Assembly: GCF_001642735.1 (NCBI RefSeq)
Contig: NZ_LWHM01000008.1
Span: 41,404 to 105,403, forward strand
From: Pseudohongiella nitratireducens
Lineage (GTDB): Bacteria; Pseudomonadota; Gammaproteobacteria; Pseudomonadales; Pseudohongiellaceae
DNA: 64,000 nt
Reading direction: 5' to 3'
The notes beneath the pieces are model-generated. The model saw nothing but the letters and a program-made list of their open reading frames with translations, was not told where the DNA came from and ran no database searches. The position numbers were made by a program, and so were the translations under genes. Positions 20,052 to 27,882 of the stretch are shown piece after piece. How positions within the stretch are numbered: position 1 is the stretch's first letter; every line of letters begins with the position of its first letter.

Positions 20052-20084
20052 GGTGTCATTTCGCCCCCTCCCGCAAACAACCCC
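20051..20084 (-). repeat. Right terminal inverted repeat of copper transposon
   Basis: 34 bp; read on the minus strand it starts GGGGTTGTTTGCGGGAG. Followed at 20085-20089 by the second TTTTA target copy. Confidence 0.95.
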
Positions 20085-20126
20085 TTTTATATCTTGATCA
20101 TACGTGTATCTCAGCGTCATAATATA

Positions 20127-20142
20127 CTGTACATATATACAG
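20127..20142. promoter_or_regulatory. LexA (SOS) box upstream of umuD
   Basis: CTGTACATATATACAG matches the gammaproteobacterial SOS consensus CTGT-N8-ACAG with an AT-rich centre. It ends 16 bp before the umuD ATG. Without the transposon it would lie 87 bp from the divergent SRAP start, so it may once have served both genes. Confidence 0.93.
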
Positions 20143-20158
20143 TTTTATAGACCATACT

Positions 20159-20566
20159 ATGATCAAATTCATTCCTATTGCCGCCCAAGCCGGGATTACT
20201 GGCTTTGAGTCCCCAGCAGCTGAATACACGCAGCTGGACTTGTCATTGGATAAAATTCTCATTGACCACCCTTCAGCCACGTATCTTGGCTTTGTAGAAG
20301 GTGAATCAATGACAGGCGTGGGTATATTCCCCAATGACCTGTTGATCGTCTCAAGGGCTGAGACGGTCAATACAGGGGATGTGATAGTTGCGACTCTCAA
20401 CGGTGTGTTTGTCTGTAAGATCGCGGACACCAAGAATAAGCAACTGATTTCATACTCAAAACGGCATAAAAAGTACCAGCTTACAGATGGTGATGAGTTT
20501 ATTGTTGAGGGTGTAGTGACACGCTCTATCCGGCTTCACAGGCCGCTTAAAAAGGGTTTCACCTGA
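20159..20566 (+). CDS. umuD: UmuD-like SOS mutagenesis protein (LexA-type protease)
   Basis: 135 aa. The RecA-stimulated self-cleaving subunit of DNA polymerase V. SPAAEY and DHPSATYLGFVEGESM carry the catalytic Ser (in GESM); the catalytic Lys is expected in FVCKIAD. E. coli UmuD cleaves at a Cys-Gly just before FPSPAADY. Here the aligned pair reads Thr-Gly (TGFESPAAEY), with an Ala-Gly three residues earlier, so the exact cleavage bond is uncertain. Directly follows a LexA box; its stop overlaps the umuC start (TGATG). Confidence 0.93.
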   Translation: MIKFIPIAAQAGITGFESPAAEYTQLDLSLDKILIDHPSATYLGFVEGESMTGVGIFPNDLLIVSRAETVNTGDVIVATLNGVFVCKIADTKNKQLISYSKRHKKYQLTDGDEFIVEGVVTRSIRLHRPLKKGFT

Positions 20567-21252
20567 TGTACGCACTTTGCGACGTCAACTCTATGTACGC
20601 CAGTTGTGAGAAGGTCTTTGATCCCAGCATACGGAATAAGCCAGTTGTAGTGCTGACCAACAACGATGGCTGCATCTGCGCTGCCTGTCATATCGCTAAA
20701 CGTGCAGGTATAGATAAGAAGTTCGTCCCCTACTTCCAGGTCAAACCAGAGCTAGAAAAAGCAGGCGCTGTCATCAAAAGCTCGAATTACGAGCTGTACG
20801 CAGACTTATCCCAGCGCATGATGGAGACCTGTACCCGGTTTGCTCCTTACAGTCATATCTACTCAATAGACGAGTGTTTTCTGTATTACGGCAAAGGGGC
20901 TTATCAGCCACCTGAGGGCTGGTTTGAACACGCCAGGTCAATCCGGCGTAGCGTGTGGAAAGAAGTGAGACTACCTATTGGTGTAGGCATGGGGCTAACA
21001 CCAACGCTTGCTAAGGCAGCAAACCATGCCGCTAAACGTCTCGATGGCTTTCGTGGTGTGGCAGTTATTGAAACAGAACAAGACCGAAAATCGATACTCA
21101 GACAAATGGCAGTTTCAGATGTCTGGGGTATTGGCAGAAGAATCACAAAGCGACTTAACGACATTGGCATTCACACAGCACTAGACCTGGCAAACGCCAG
21201 AGCTGACAGTATGAGAGGTCCGGCCGGTAAAACTGTAAAATTCAGCCACTAG
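20566..21252 (+). pseudogene. umuC: UmuC, 3' half lost at transposon insertion
   Basis: Only about 216 native residues of the usual 420 remain. The palm/fingers region is present (CDVNSMYASCE, NNDGC, SIDECFLYYG) plus the first helix-hairpin-helix (VWGIGRRITKRL). The frame then runs into the left inverted repeat of the second transposon, which adds about a dozen foreign residues before the stop at 21252. The little-finger domain and the clamp-binding region are gone, so polymerase V activity is not expected. The missing part is not found beyond the other transposon end. Confidence 0.93.
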
Positions 21253-21253
21253 C
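21215..21253 (+). repeat. Left terminal inverted repeat of second transposon
   Basis: 39 bp starting GAGGTCCGGCCGGTAAAACT; matches the reverse complement of 31420-31458 at 36 of 39 positions. Contains the stop of the truncated umuC. Confidence 0.9.
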
Positions 21254-21286
21254 CTCGTAAGCGATTGATCCAAAACCATTTTCCCG

Positions 21287-24274
21287 TTATTCGATCTCCA
21301 GCTCGAAAGCCATTGGTTTAAATTTCTTGGACAAATCAATTTCGAAGCTGCCCAGTCTACCAAGGTGCTCTGCGTGGTATGGCGAGAAGCTGGCCATGTG
21401 CTCTCGGGTAATGCTGTGCCCTTCTGCCTTCAATTGGTTAAAGACCTCCGTCATTGCATTCACGTTGTAAAGAATCGCAACATTGGCAAGTAAGTGATTG
21501 TATTTCACGATCTTGCTCTGCTCATGCCTGAGGTTTGCGCTGATCTTCCCACCGTTGGCAAAAAACAACCAGCGCGCAAATTCGTTGAACTCTTCACTCT
21601 TACATGTGGCGGCCTGAATCGTCCTCCGCAGGTCAAGGTCGGTAACATAGTCCAGCAAAAACATGGTTCTGACGACCCTTCCCAGTTCCCGAAATGCAAA
21701 GTACAGCTTATTCTTGCGGTTTTTGGTGCCAAATCGCCTGAGAATGGTCGACGCGGTGATCTTGCCCGTTTTTACCGACATGGCGGTCCTCATCATATCG
21801 GGGTAATGCGTCTGAATGAGCTCCCACCGAATGGGATCGCTGAATAGCGATTGGATATGCTGTAACACCAGTCCCCTGTCTGACTTGTAGAACGTTAGGT
21901 CTTTGATGTTGCGGATGCGAGGCATCAGTTTAATGCCCAGCAGGGAGGCCAACCCGAACACCGGCGTTGACTGCGCCTGAGTGTCGCCGTGCACGGTATC
22001 CGGATTGAAGTCGGATTTGTCGTTCAAGAGACCATCGAGAATGTAGATGGCCTCGTAAACACCGCACGGAATGAACCGGCTGAACAATGCAATATAGGTA
22101 TCGGAGACATGGTAGTAAGCGATACCCCCGTAACTGCCGTATCGCAGATGGTATTCAGACAGCAGATTGTCCTCGTACAGGTCCCAAAGCTTGCCATCAG
22201 CAGAAACGCTGTTGCCTGAGCCCCAACACTCAATTAGGCCGTACTTCTTGTAAGCGTTGTTGACCTTGGCGATGGCCTTATCAAGGCGCTCTTCGGTCGT
22301 CCTTTTGAGACTGATCCAGGCGATCTGTTTGCGGGATATGCCTTTCACTGACCGGGCCGTTTCTGTCGGTCCGATGTTGGTTCCGTAGCAGAACAACGTC
22401 AGTACAAAGCGTAGAAAAGGGTCGTCGATACGTGAATCAAAGCCGGATAGCGGTCCGAATTGGTGATTCAAATTAAGCCATTTCTCCACGGTGATGGCCA
22501 GATCAAGCAGGTTAATCTTCTCCAGGCGATCTTTAAGCAAGGCAGAAATGGCTTCAATTTCGGGCGGCGGATCATCGGTTTTGGCTTTACCAATAACAAG
22601 CTTCCCATTTTCAATACGAACCAGTTCGTCATCCGGAAAACGCTGATCCGCTTTCTGACAAGAGTTTGTCATGGCGCTTTTCAATGCCTGTGTGAAGGCG
22701 GGGGCCCCGGCGACCAGGCCGACCTGCTCGCAGTACGGTCCTAACCCGGCCTCGTACTCTTCCCAAGTGATCATTTGCTCGCGATAGTCGTCGAAGGTTT
22801 CGCTGTAAGGGATGAACAAGTCACCCGTGCTCAGTTCCTCCGCGATTCGCTCGAATACGCATAGTTCGAAGCACAGTTTATTGACATGGGTAACAGTTGC
22901 AGACTTCGTGGACTTGCCGGTTACCAGCTTCCACCATTTATCTCGAATCCACCGGATGTTCATCACGTTCTTACTTGAAGGGGAGTCGGGGTCACTTAGA
23001 ATGCACAGGGTTTCAGTGCGGCGCTTTTTGTGCTTGAGGATAAATCGGAAAGCCTTGAGAAGGTCTTTATCTTCAGTGGCCGACGCGAGGTTTAGTATCT
23101 CGATCGTGCGAAACAACGTGGCTCGCTGCTTTTTGTACAGCGGCATCATGAAAGGCAGGTAGTTGTTGCCAGCGTAGGCCATGTACTGTTCGCACATCTG
23201 CAAGATCAGCTTGCTGTCCTTGCCCAGCACAGGATCGAAGGCGGTCACCGTTTTGGGCTTATCCAGGTATATCTGGATTGTACCGGACAATATCGCAATG
23301 AGCCGATCCGTCTGCTTTTGGTGATGAGCCAGATACTCCTCCAGCTTCTTTTCCGCCGTGCGATCCATCTTCTGAAGGAGCTTGATGACGATCTCAGCGG
23401 CCTTATCCAGGGTTTGGGCGTACTGATGACGAATCAGCACGATCATCAGTGCCGTGCGTTTGCTCACCTTGAGTTTCATCAGTTCAGCGTGATCGAGAGC
23501 CTTGGCTTCGTTGATGAATTGCCGGTGCTTGACAGGTGGCAACCCCAGATCTATGGGTAAGCTATTTTGCAGGGACGTCAGCCATTCCAGATAGGTGATG
23601 TAGGCCTGAATATTTCGAGGCGTAGGCCGTTTGGGCTCGTTTTTCAGGGTGTTCCAGCCAAAACCACTCGCACCACCGGCAGATCGGAGCATTTGCCCGA
23701 TGAGCTGGCGACCTCCGGCCGTCAGATAGCCGCAGAGCTGATCATAGTACCTGTCATTGACTTCTCGGCGCGCCGATTGGCATAGTCGGTCGAGAGCGCT
23801 AAATGCAGGCAGTTCGTACTTCTCCTTGACCAGGTACTCCAGGGTGACATTGATGATATCGGCCAATGCCTCTTTGGTGGCGGCCGCCTCCAGCGCCCAG
23901 CCCCGCACCAGAGCACCCGTTGTTTCGCTATCGAAAGGTCGAATATTCAGGTACTGGCGAATGAATTTGACGTGCCGAATTTTCGCGCCCGAGGCGAAAT
24001 AGGTCTGCAGTTCCTTACGAGATGTTCGGGAACGACTGTGAGCTCTGATGTGGTTGAGGATAACGTCTGGCACCTCGCCCAGTGTGGCAAAGCGCCCCAG
24101 CCTTTGAACCAGTTTCAGCTGCACCAGTAATCCGAGATACGAGGCGCTGGTACGTTTACAGTGACGTTGGGCGAAGCGAAGCTCTTTGTCTGTCGGCGTA
24201 TACACATCCCCGACCTCGTGTGGCGAGAGGTCTTTCCTAAGGCGCGGGTACGCGGTGTGGTAGATGGCTACCAT
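21287..24274 (-). CDS. tnpA: Tn3-family transposase TnpA (Tn4651-like branch)
   Basis: 995 aa, longer than Tn3/Tn21 TnpA and typical of the Tn4651/Tn4430 side of the family. The N-terminus VAIYHTAYPRLRKDLSPHEV and YTPTDKELRFA is the DUF4158 region of this branch. The catalytic half shows SVSADGKLWDLYEDN, YHVSDTYIALFSRFIPCG, AIYILDGLL, and IKLMPRIRNIKDL. Located 33 bp inside the left inverted repeat with its stop toward the end. Only 9 bp separate it from tnpS, so the two are co-transcribed. No frame damage seen. Confidence 0.95.
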   Translation of the reverse strand: MVAIYHTAYPRLRKDLSPHEVGDVYTPTDKELRFAQRHCKRTSASYLGLLVQLKLVQRLGRFATLGEVPDVILNHIRAHSRSRTSRKELQTYFASGAKIRHVKFIRQYLNIRPFDSETTGALVRGWALEAAATKEALADIINVTLEYLVKEKYELPAFSALDRLCQSARREVNDRYYDQLCGYLTAGGRQLIGQMLRSAGGASGFGWNTLKNEPKRPTPRNIQAYITYLEWLTSLQNSLPIDLGLPPVKHRQFINEAKALDHAELMKLKVSKRTALMIVLIRHQYAQTLDKAAEIVIKLLQKMDRTAEKKLEEYLAHHQKQTDRLIAILSGTIQIYLDKPKTVTAFDPVLGKDSKLILQMCEQYMAYAGNNYLPFMMPLYKKQRATLFRTIEILNLASATEDKDLLKAFRFILKHKKRRTETLCILSDPDSPSSKNVMNIRWIRDKWWKLVTGKSTKSATVTHVNKLCFELCVFERIAEELSTGDLFIPYSETFDDYREQMITWEEYEAGLGPYCEQVGLVAGAPAFTQALKSAMTNSCQKADQRFPDDELVRIENGKLVIGKAKTDDPPPEIEAISALLKDRLEKINLLDLAITVEKWLNLNHQFGPLSGFDSRIDDPFLRFVLTLFCYGTNIGPTETARSVKGISRKQIAWISLKRTTEERLDKAIAKVNNAYKKYGLIECWGSGNSVSADGKLWDLYEDNLLSEYHLRYGSYGGIAYYHVSDTYIALFSRFIPCGVYEAIYILDGLLNDKSDFNPDTVHGDTQAQSTPVFGLASLLGIKLMPRIRNIKDLTFYKSDRGLVLQHIQSLFSDPIRWELIQTHYPDMMRTAMSVKTGKITASTILRRFGTKNRKNKLYFAFRELGRVVRTMFLLDYVTDLDLRRTIQAATCKSEEFNEFARWLFFANGGKISANLRHEQSKIVKYNHLLANVAILYNVNAMTEVFNQLKAEGHSITREHMASFSPYHAEHLGRLGSFEIDLSKKFKPMAFELEIE

Positions 24275-24283
24275 GGCAAGTGC

Positions 24284-25255
24284 TTATTTTGTCTCAGGTG
24301 AGTTTGAGGGACCACCGCAAGCCTCGGCTTCGTTCGGCCCGCGTCCAATCCGAAGGCGGGCGAACGGATCAGGTGCATCGATGTAGCGCATTGCGGAATG
24401 AACGTCTCTCCATCCCACATACTCCATCAAAGACTTCGTGTCCCAGCGATGATCATTGGCCCAGTTCGCAAACCCTCGGCGCAAGGAATGACTGCTGAAC
24501 GCGTCCGAACCCTCTATGCCTGCCTCTTGGCAACAAGATCTGACGATGGCGATGATACTGTTCGGGTGCAGTGCTTCGCCCGCAAGCTGACCCCAACGGT
24601 TAATGGCCCGGAATACCGGTCCTCGCTTGATCTGTGCCGCATTAGTCCATTCCAAATAGGCTTCTACAGGACACAGCTGTCTGAGTGCCGGCGCTTTGAA
24701 ATAGCGCCCTTGCCCAGAGCGGTCACTTTTGGTGCGGGATAGGTAAATCTCCATGCCAGAGCCAGGCTCCACCTGGATATGCTCCGCATTGAGCCGCGCC
24801 AACTCGTCGCTTCGAAAAGCCCGCCAAAAACCGATCAGCATAAGTGCTTTGTTGCGAAGCGGTTGCAATGGCAACTGGTGTGCATCTTGTCGAGCAATCT
24901 GCTGATCAAGGTGCGATACGATGGCCGTCAGCTGCACCAACTGGATGGGCCTGGCCCGCTTTTCTGGGGCCGGGTGCAGTTCGGCAATGCCCTTGAGCAC
25001 CTTTTTTACATGGGGTGCTTTGGTCGGATCGGGAAAACCTTGCTCAAGGTGCCAGGCCGCCAGACCCGCGAGCCGCTGGCGCAAGGTGTTTAATGAGTGA
25101 GTGCGGGCGTGGTCCACCAGGTAACGCGCAACGCTATTGGCCGTAGCTGGCAGAAACCCGCCCCATTGGTCCTCGAAGTGCTGGACGGCGGCTTGGTAGG
25201 CCTTGCGGGTGTTGGCGCGGGTAGCCGCGTGTATGTAGTGGTCAATGCTGCTCAT
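24284..25255 (-). CDS. tnpS: Tyrosine recombinase TnpS (cointegrate resolution)
   Basis: 323 aa, close to TnpS of Tn4651. An N-terminal core-binding domain (TRANTRKAYQAAVQHFEDQW) is followed by the catalytic domain: GFWRAFRSDELARL (Arg), HSLRRGFANW (HxxR), VGWRDVHSAMRYID (Trp/His position and Tyr nucleophile). It resolves transposon cointegrates at a site normally lying between divergent tnpS and tnpT. Here tnpS is only 24 bp downstream of a toxin gene, and tnpT is 5 kb away. Confidence 0.92.
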   Translation of the reverse strand: MSSIDHYIHAATRANTRKAYQAAVQHFEDQWGGFLPATANSVARYLVDHARTHSLNTLRQRLAGLAAWHLEQGFPDPTKAPHVKKVLKGIAELHPAPEKRARPIQLVQLTAIVSHLDQQIARQDAHQLPLQPLRNKALMLIGFWRAFRSDELARLNAEHIQVEPGSGMEIYLSRTKSDRSGQGRYFKAPALRQLCPVEAYLEWTNAAQIKRGPVFRAINRWGQLAGEALHPNSIIAIVRSCCQEAGIEGSDAFSSHSLRRGFANWANDHRWDTKSLMEYVGWRDVHSAMRYIDAPDPFARLRIGRGPNEAEACGGPSNSPETK

Positions 25256-25279
25256 GCCGACCTTTTAATCTTTATCGAA

Positions 25280-25714
25280 TTATGGGCTTAGCGTCCTTGG
25301 TATCTCCCGGGCCGCGATATCGAAGGTGTAAACGCCTTTGAGCGCCTGGTGCCACTGCTGTGCTTGGTGCTGGGCCTTGTTCACAATAAGTGCGTCGGGA
25401 AAGTCGGCGCTTTTTTTCTTGCCACCGACCTTCACCGGCTGCGCTTTTTTATAGTCATTCAGAGCACGCCACACGGTCTGCCCATCCTCAAAGACAATGT
25501 TCGGCTCCTCAAACAGCGCACTGATCACGCCAGCAATGGCCTCACGGTCAAGCTTGTAGCGCTTACCCGTTAGAACCCACATTGTCTCCACCAGCACGAC
25601 ATCCGTCACCAGAACGGGTACAGGACCCGTGATCAGTGACATGGCCTTATGCGACTGAGCCTTATTGTCCAGCAGCAGGTACCGAAGCAGCACATTGGTA
25701 TCAATGGCAATCAC
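25280..25714 (-). CDS. vapC: PIN-domain toxin (VapC family)
   Basis: 144 aa from a GTG that overlaps the antitoxin stop by 4 bp (GTGA). PIN-fold acidic residues are visible: MIAIDTNVLLRYLL (first Asp), VLVETMWVL (Glu) and SADFPDALIV (Asp pair). VapC toxins are RNases that cut tRNA or rRNA. Followed closely by tnpS, so the toxin-antitoxin pair is part of the transposition operon. Long C-terminal region but otherwise normal. Confidence 0.92.
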   Translation of the reverse strand: MIAIDTNVLLRYLLLDNKAQSHKAMSLITGPVPVLVTDVVLVETMWVLTGKRYKLDREAIAGVISALFEEPNIVFEDGQTVWRALNDYKKAQPVKVGGKKKSADFPDALIVNKAQHQAQQWHQALKGVYTFDIAAREIPRTLSP

Positions 25715-25932
25715 GCACGGATACCGCTTTGACGGGAATCGTCCTCACTCACCTGGCGATCCACGCGGATGCCCTTGAGAATCCCGCGCGCGGCGCCTGA
25801 GACTTTTTTGATGATAGTAATGTGCCCGTCGTTGTCCACGTAGCTTTCGTATTCATCACCAGGCTCGATGCCCGCCAGCCGGCATTGATCCACAGGTAGC
25901 GTGATCTGCCGCTTTGAGCTAACTTTTGGCAT
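25711..25932 (-). CDS. vapB: AbrB/SpoVT-type antitoxin (VapB)
   Basis: About 73 aa beginning MPKVSSKRQITLPVDQCRLA, the swapped-hairpin AbrB DNA-binding motif. The rest (GDEYESYVDNDGHITIIKK) is the second part of the fold, then a toxin-binding tail. The ATG at 25932 with GAGG six bases upstream is preferred over an upstream in-frame start. Neutralises VapC and probably represses its own promoter via the CTTTAC repeats just upstream. Confidence 0.9.
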   Translation of the reverse strand: MPKVSSKRQITLPVDQCRLAGIEPGDEYESYVDNDGHITIIKKVSGAARGILKGIRVDRQVSEDDSRQSGIRA

Positions 25933-26255
25933 AGGACACCTCTTTACATTGCGCCGTTCTGTAAAGGATACCAATGCCTTTACAAGCGGTCAATACGTAA
26001 AGATTCTATATGTGGGGGCGTGTAACCGACCTTGATCAACGCGCTGCCAGCCTCCACCATTCGCAAAAAGACTGAAGGCGGCTCCGGTGTTTCATAGATG
26101 TACACAGGTAAAGAAAGGGGCCACCGGAGCGGACTCGCCATAAGTCATTGACTGTTGGACCAGCCATTTCACAACCTCGTCAGACGCTGCTAGCAGTTCA
26201 GAGTGGACAACAACAGGGCATATGGCGAGAGATTTTTGCCAATAATGATCATTAT
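25933..26255. other. Non-coding stretch upstream of vapBC
   Basis: The first 70 bases hold the CTTTAC/GTAAAG repeats (separate entry). The remaining 250 bp show no convincing gene; they separate the vapBC-tnpS-tnpA operon from the convergently ending... same-strand cation transporter gene at 26256. Confidence 0.6.
25942..26002. promoter_or_regulatory. Paired CTTTAC/GTAAAG repeats, likely VapBC operator
   Basis: CTTTACA (25942-25948) pairs with TGTAAAG (25960-25966), 11-base spacer. A second pair, CTTTAC (25978-25983) and GTAAAG (25997-26002), follows. Position directly before the vapB start suggests autoregulation by VapB/VapBC. Confidence 0.65.
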
Positions 26256-27152
26256 TTAACCCTTGAGCGCCAGAATACGCCTGGCACCGTTAAGCACGAT
26301 GATCCCCGCGATGGTGCCGATAATCAGATCCGGATAATTGGATCCGGTCCACGCGACCAAGGCGCCAGCGGCGATGACACCCATGTTAATCACCACGTCG
26401 TTGGCCGAGAATATCCAGCTTGCCTTCATATGTGCGCCGCCTTCGCGGTGTTTGGAGATCAACAGCAGACAACCGGTATTGGCGATCAAAGCGACGGAGG
26501 CGATGGCCATCATCATCAGCGATTCGGGCTCACTACCAAATACAAAGCGTCTCACCACTTCTACGAGTACGCCGAGAGCCAAAATCAGTTGAAGTACACC
26601 AGCAAGATGCGCGGCACGTACCTGCATTTTCACGCTATGCCCAACCGCATAAAGGGCGAGCCCATACACTGCCGCATCGGCAAAATTATCTAGGGACTCT
26701 CCAATCAGTCCGGTGGACTGGGCGATCAGACCGGCAGTCATTTCCACCACGAACAGGAGTGCGTTGATGCCAAGCAACCAGCGCAGGGTGTCGGACTCCT
26801 GCGTAGCAGAGGCTGCTGAGCTCTTAGCGATCTTGATTGTCTCTGGGTCGGCAGTCACGGTTTCCTGAAGAGAGGCACCTAGCCCTAAGGTCGTCAGCTT
26901 CGCAGTAATGGGCACAACCGAGCCGTCATGCAAGACCTCCAACCGGCGGTTGGACAAGTCAAAGGACAGCATTCGGATCTCGTCAAAGCCGTTCAGTGCA
27001 AGGCGGATCATTCGCTCTTCAGATGGACAATCCATCTTCGGCACAGCATAGATGCTGACCCACTTCCCTGGCGATTCTGAGGAAGTCTGCAAATCGGAAT
27101 CCGCTGCAGGTACTTTATCGCCGCCACAGGCGCCACCACAGGAGTTATTCAT
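26256..27152 (-). CDS. Cation transporter: CDF-type membrane domain with N-terminal metal-binding region
   Basis: 298 aa. The start MNNSCGGACGGDK is Cys-rich, and residues 30-75 resemble a heavy-metal-associated domain (VPKMDCPSEERMIRLAL). The rest has about six membrane helices with CDF-like patterns (LIGESLDNFADAAVYG and WIFSANDVVINMGVIAAG, each with candidate metal-site Asp/Asn). Proteins of this kind are regularly divergent from CadR/PbrR regulators and are thought to export Cd, Zn or Pb. The divergent MerR-type operator at 27193 controls it. Confidence 0.87.
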   Translation of the reverse strand: MNNSCGGACGGDKVPAADSDLQTSSESPGKWVSIYAVPKMDCPSEERMIRLALNGFDEIRMLSFDLSNRRLEVLHDGSVVPITAKLTTLGLGASLQETVTADPETIKIAKSSAASATQESDTLRWLLGINALLFVVEMTAGLIAQSTGLIGESLDNFADAAVYGLALYAVGHSVKMQVRAAHLAGVLQLILALGVLVEVVRRFVFGSEPESLMMMAIASVALIANTGCLLLISKHREGGAHMKASWIFSANDVVINMGVIAAGALVAWTGSNYPDLIIGTIAGIIVLNGARRILALKG

Positions 27153-27192
27153 GGTACGGCTCCACTTGAATAATTTTGTGATATCATCATAA

Positions 27193-27213
27193 ACCTTATA
27201 GCTACTATAGGGT
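27193..27213. promoter_or_regulatory. MerR-family (CadR/PbrR-type) operator
   Basis: A 21-bp dyad ACCTTATAG...CTATAGGGT in the 93-bp divergent gap. It closely resembles the operator type of CadR and PbrR regulators, which lies between widely spaced -35 and -10 boxes and is twisted on metal binding. Confidence 0.85.
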
Positions 27214-27245
27214 CAATAGTAGAGAATCCGTTTAGGAGAAGCTTG

Positions 27246-27653
27246 GTGCGTATTGGTCAGTTGGCAGAGTTGGCTGGGGTCGATACACAGACGGTCCGCT
27301 TCTATGAACGTCAGGGTTTGTTACCGCCGCCTGATCGACAGGAGAATGGTTACCGTGTCTATACCGAGAAACATGGTGAGCGGCTGGCCTTCATCCGTCG
27401 GTGCAGAATCCTGGACCTGTCGCTAGCAGAAATTCACGAGCTACAGAGACATCAGGACGACCCTCACCAACCTTGTGCCGCCGTCAACGCCCTGCTCGAT
27501 GAGCACATCTCTCATGTACGGTCGCGGATAACCGCTCTGCAAACGCTAGAGACACAACTCGTTTCGCTGAGAGCGAGCTGCAACGATGGCCGGGAGGTTG
27601 AGACTTGTGGAATTCTTGCCCGAATCAATGAGGAAAGCGTGCGTCAGCAGTAG
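27246..27653 (+). CDS. cadR: MerR-family regulator, Cd(II)/Pb(II)-responsive type (CadR-like)
   Basis: About 135 aa. MRIGQLAELAGVDTQTVRFYERQGLL is the MerR winged-helix start, followed by a coiled-coil dimerisation helix. Metal-site cysteines sit at HQPCAAVN (about residue 77), and in the C-terminal pair SCNDGREVETC. GTG at 27246 is favoured over TTG at 27243, since AGGAG at 27234-27238 has better spacing. Divergent from the CDF transporter and expected to activate it when Cd, Pb or Zn is bound. The exact metal is uncertain. Confidence 0.9.
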   Translation: MRIGQLAELAGVDTQTVRFYERQGLLPPPDRQENGYRVYTEKHGERLAFIRRCRILDLSLAEIHELQRHQDDPHQPCAAVNALLDEHISHVRSRITALQTLETQLVSLRASCNDGREVETCGILARINEESVRQQ

Positions 27654-27882
27654 CTTGAGCATCAACCAGATAATCCGGTGACAAGCTTGAACCAGCTCTG
27701 CTCAAACCGCCGTCGCCCGGCGTTTCGGCAACTCGAACCCCCGGAAAGAGGTGGTTTCTCGATTGACGGCCAAGCGACCCACTATGAGGAGGCTGTTTTT
27801 TAACAATGGCTAATGGTCAGGAGCATCCTTAATCAGGTAAGGCGGTATCCAACGCAAAAGTGGAAGCACCCGTAGGGCATGC

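Larger units (their letters stand above)
10448..20084. mobile_element. Tn3-family copper-resistance transposon
   Basis: A complete 9.6-kb unit bounded by 34-bp inverted repeats (10448-10481 and 20051-20084, two mismatches, beginning GGGG) and a perfect 5-bp direct duplication TTTTA. It carries tnpA (right end), a divergent serine resolvase with a res-like region between them, and a copper cargo: copA, copB, a DUF2231 membrane protein, a small His/Cys-rich exported protein, and a CsoR-family repressor split by an IS. The intact duplication shows that it inserted as a unit and has not rearranged its ends since. The IS inside it raised its size by about 1.65 kb. Confidence 0.95.
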
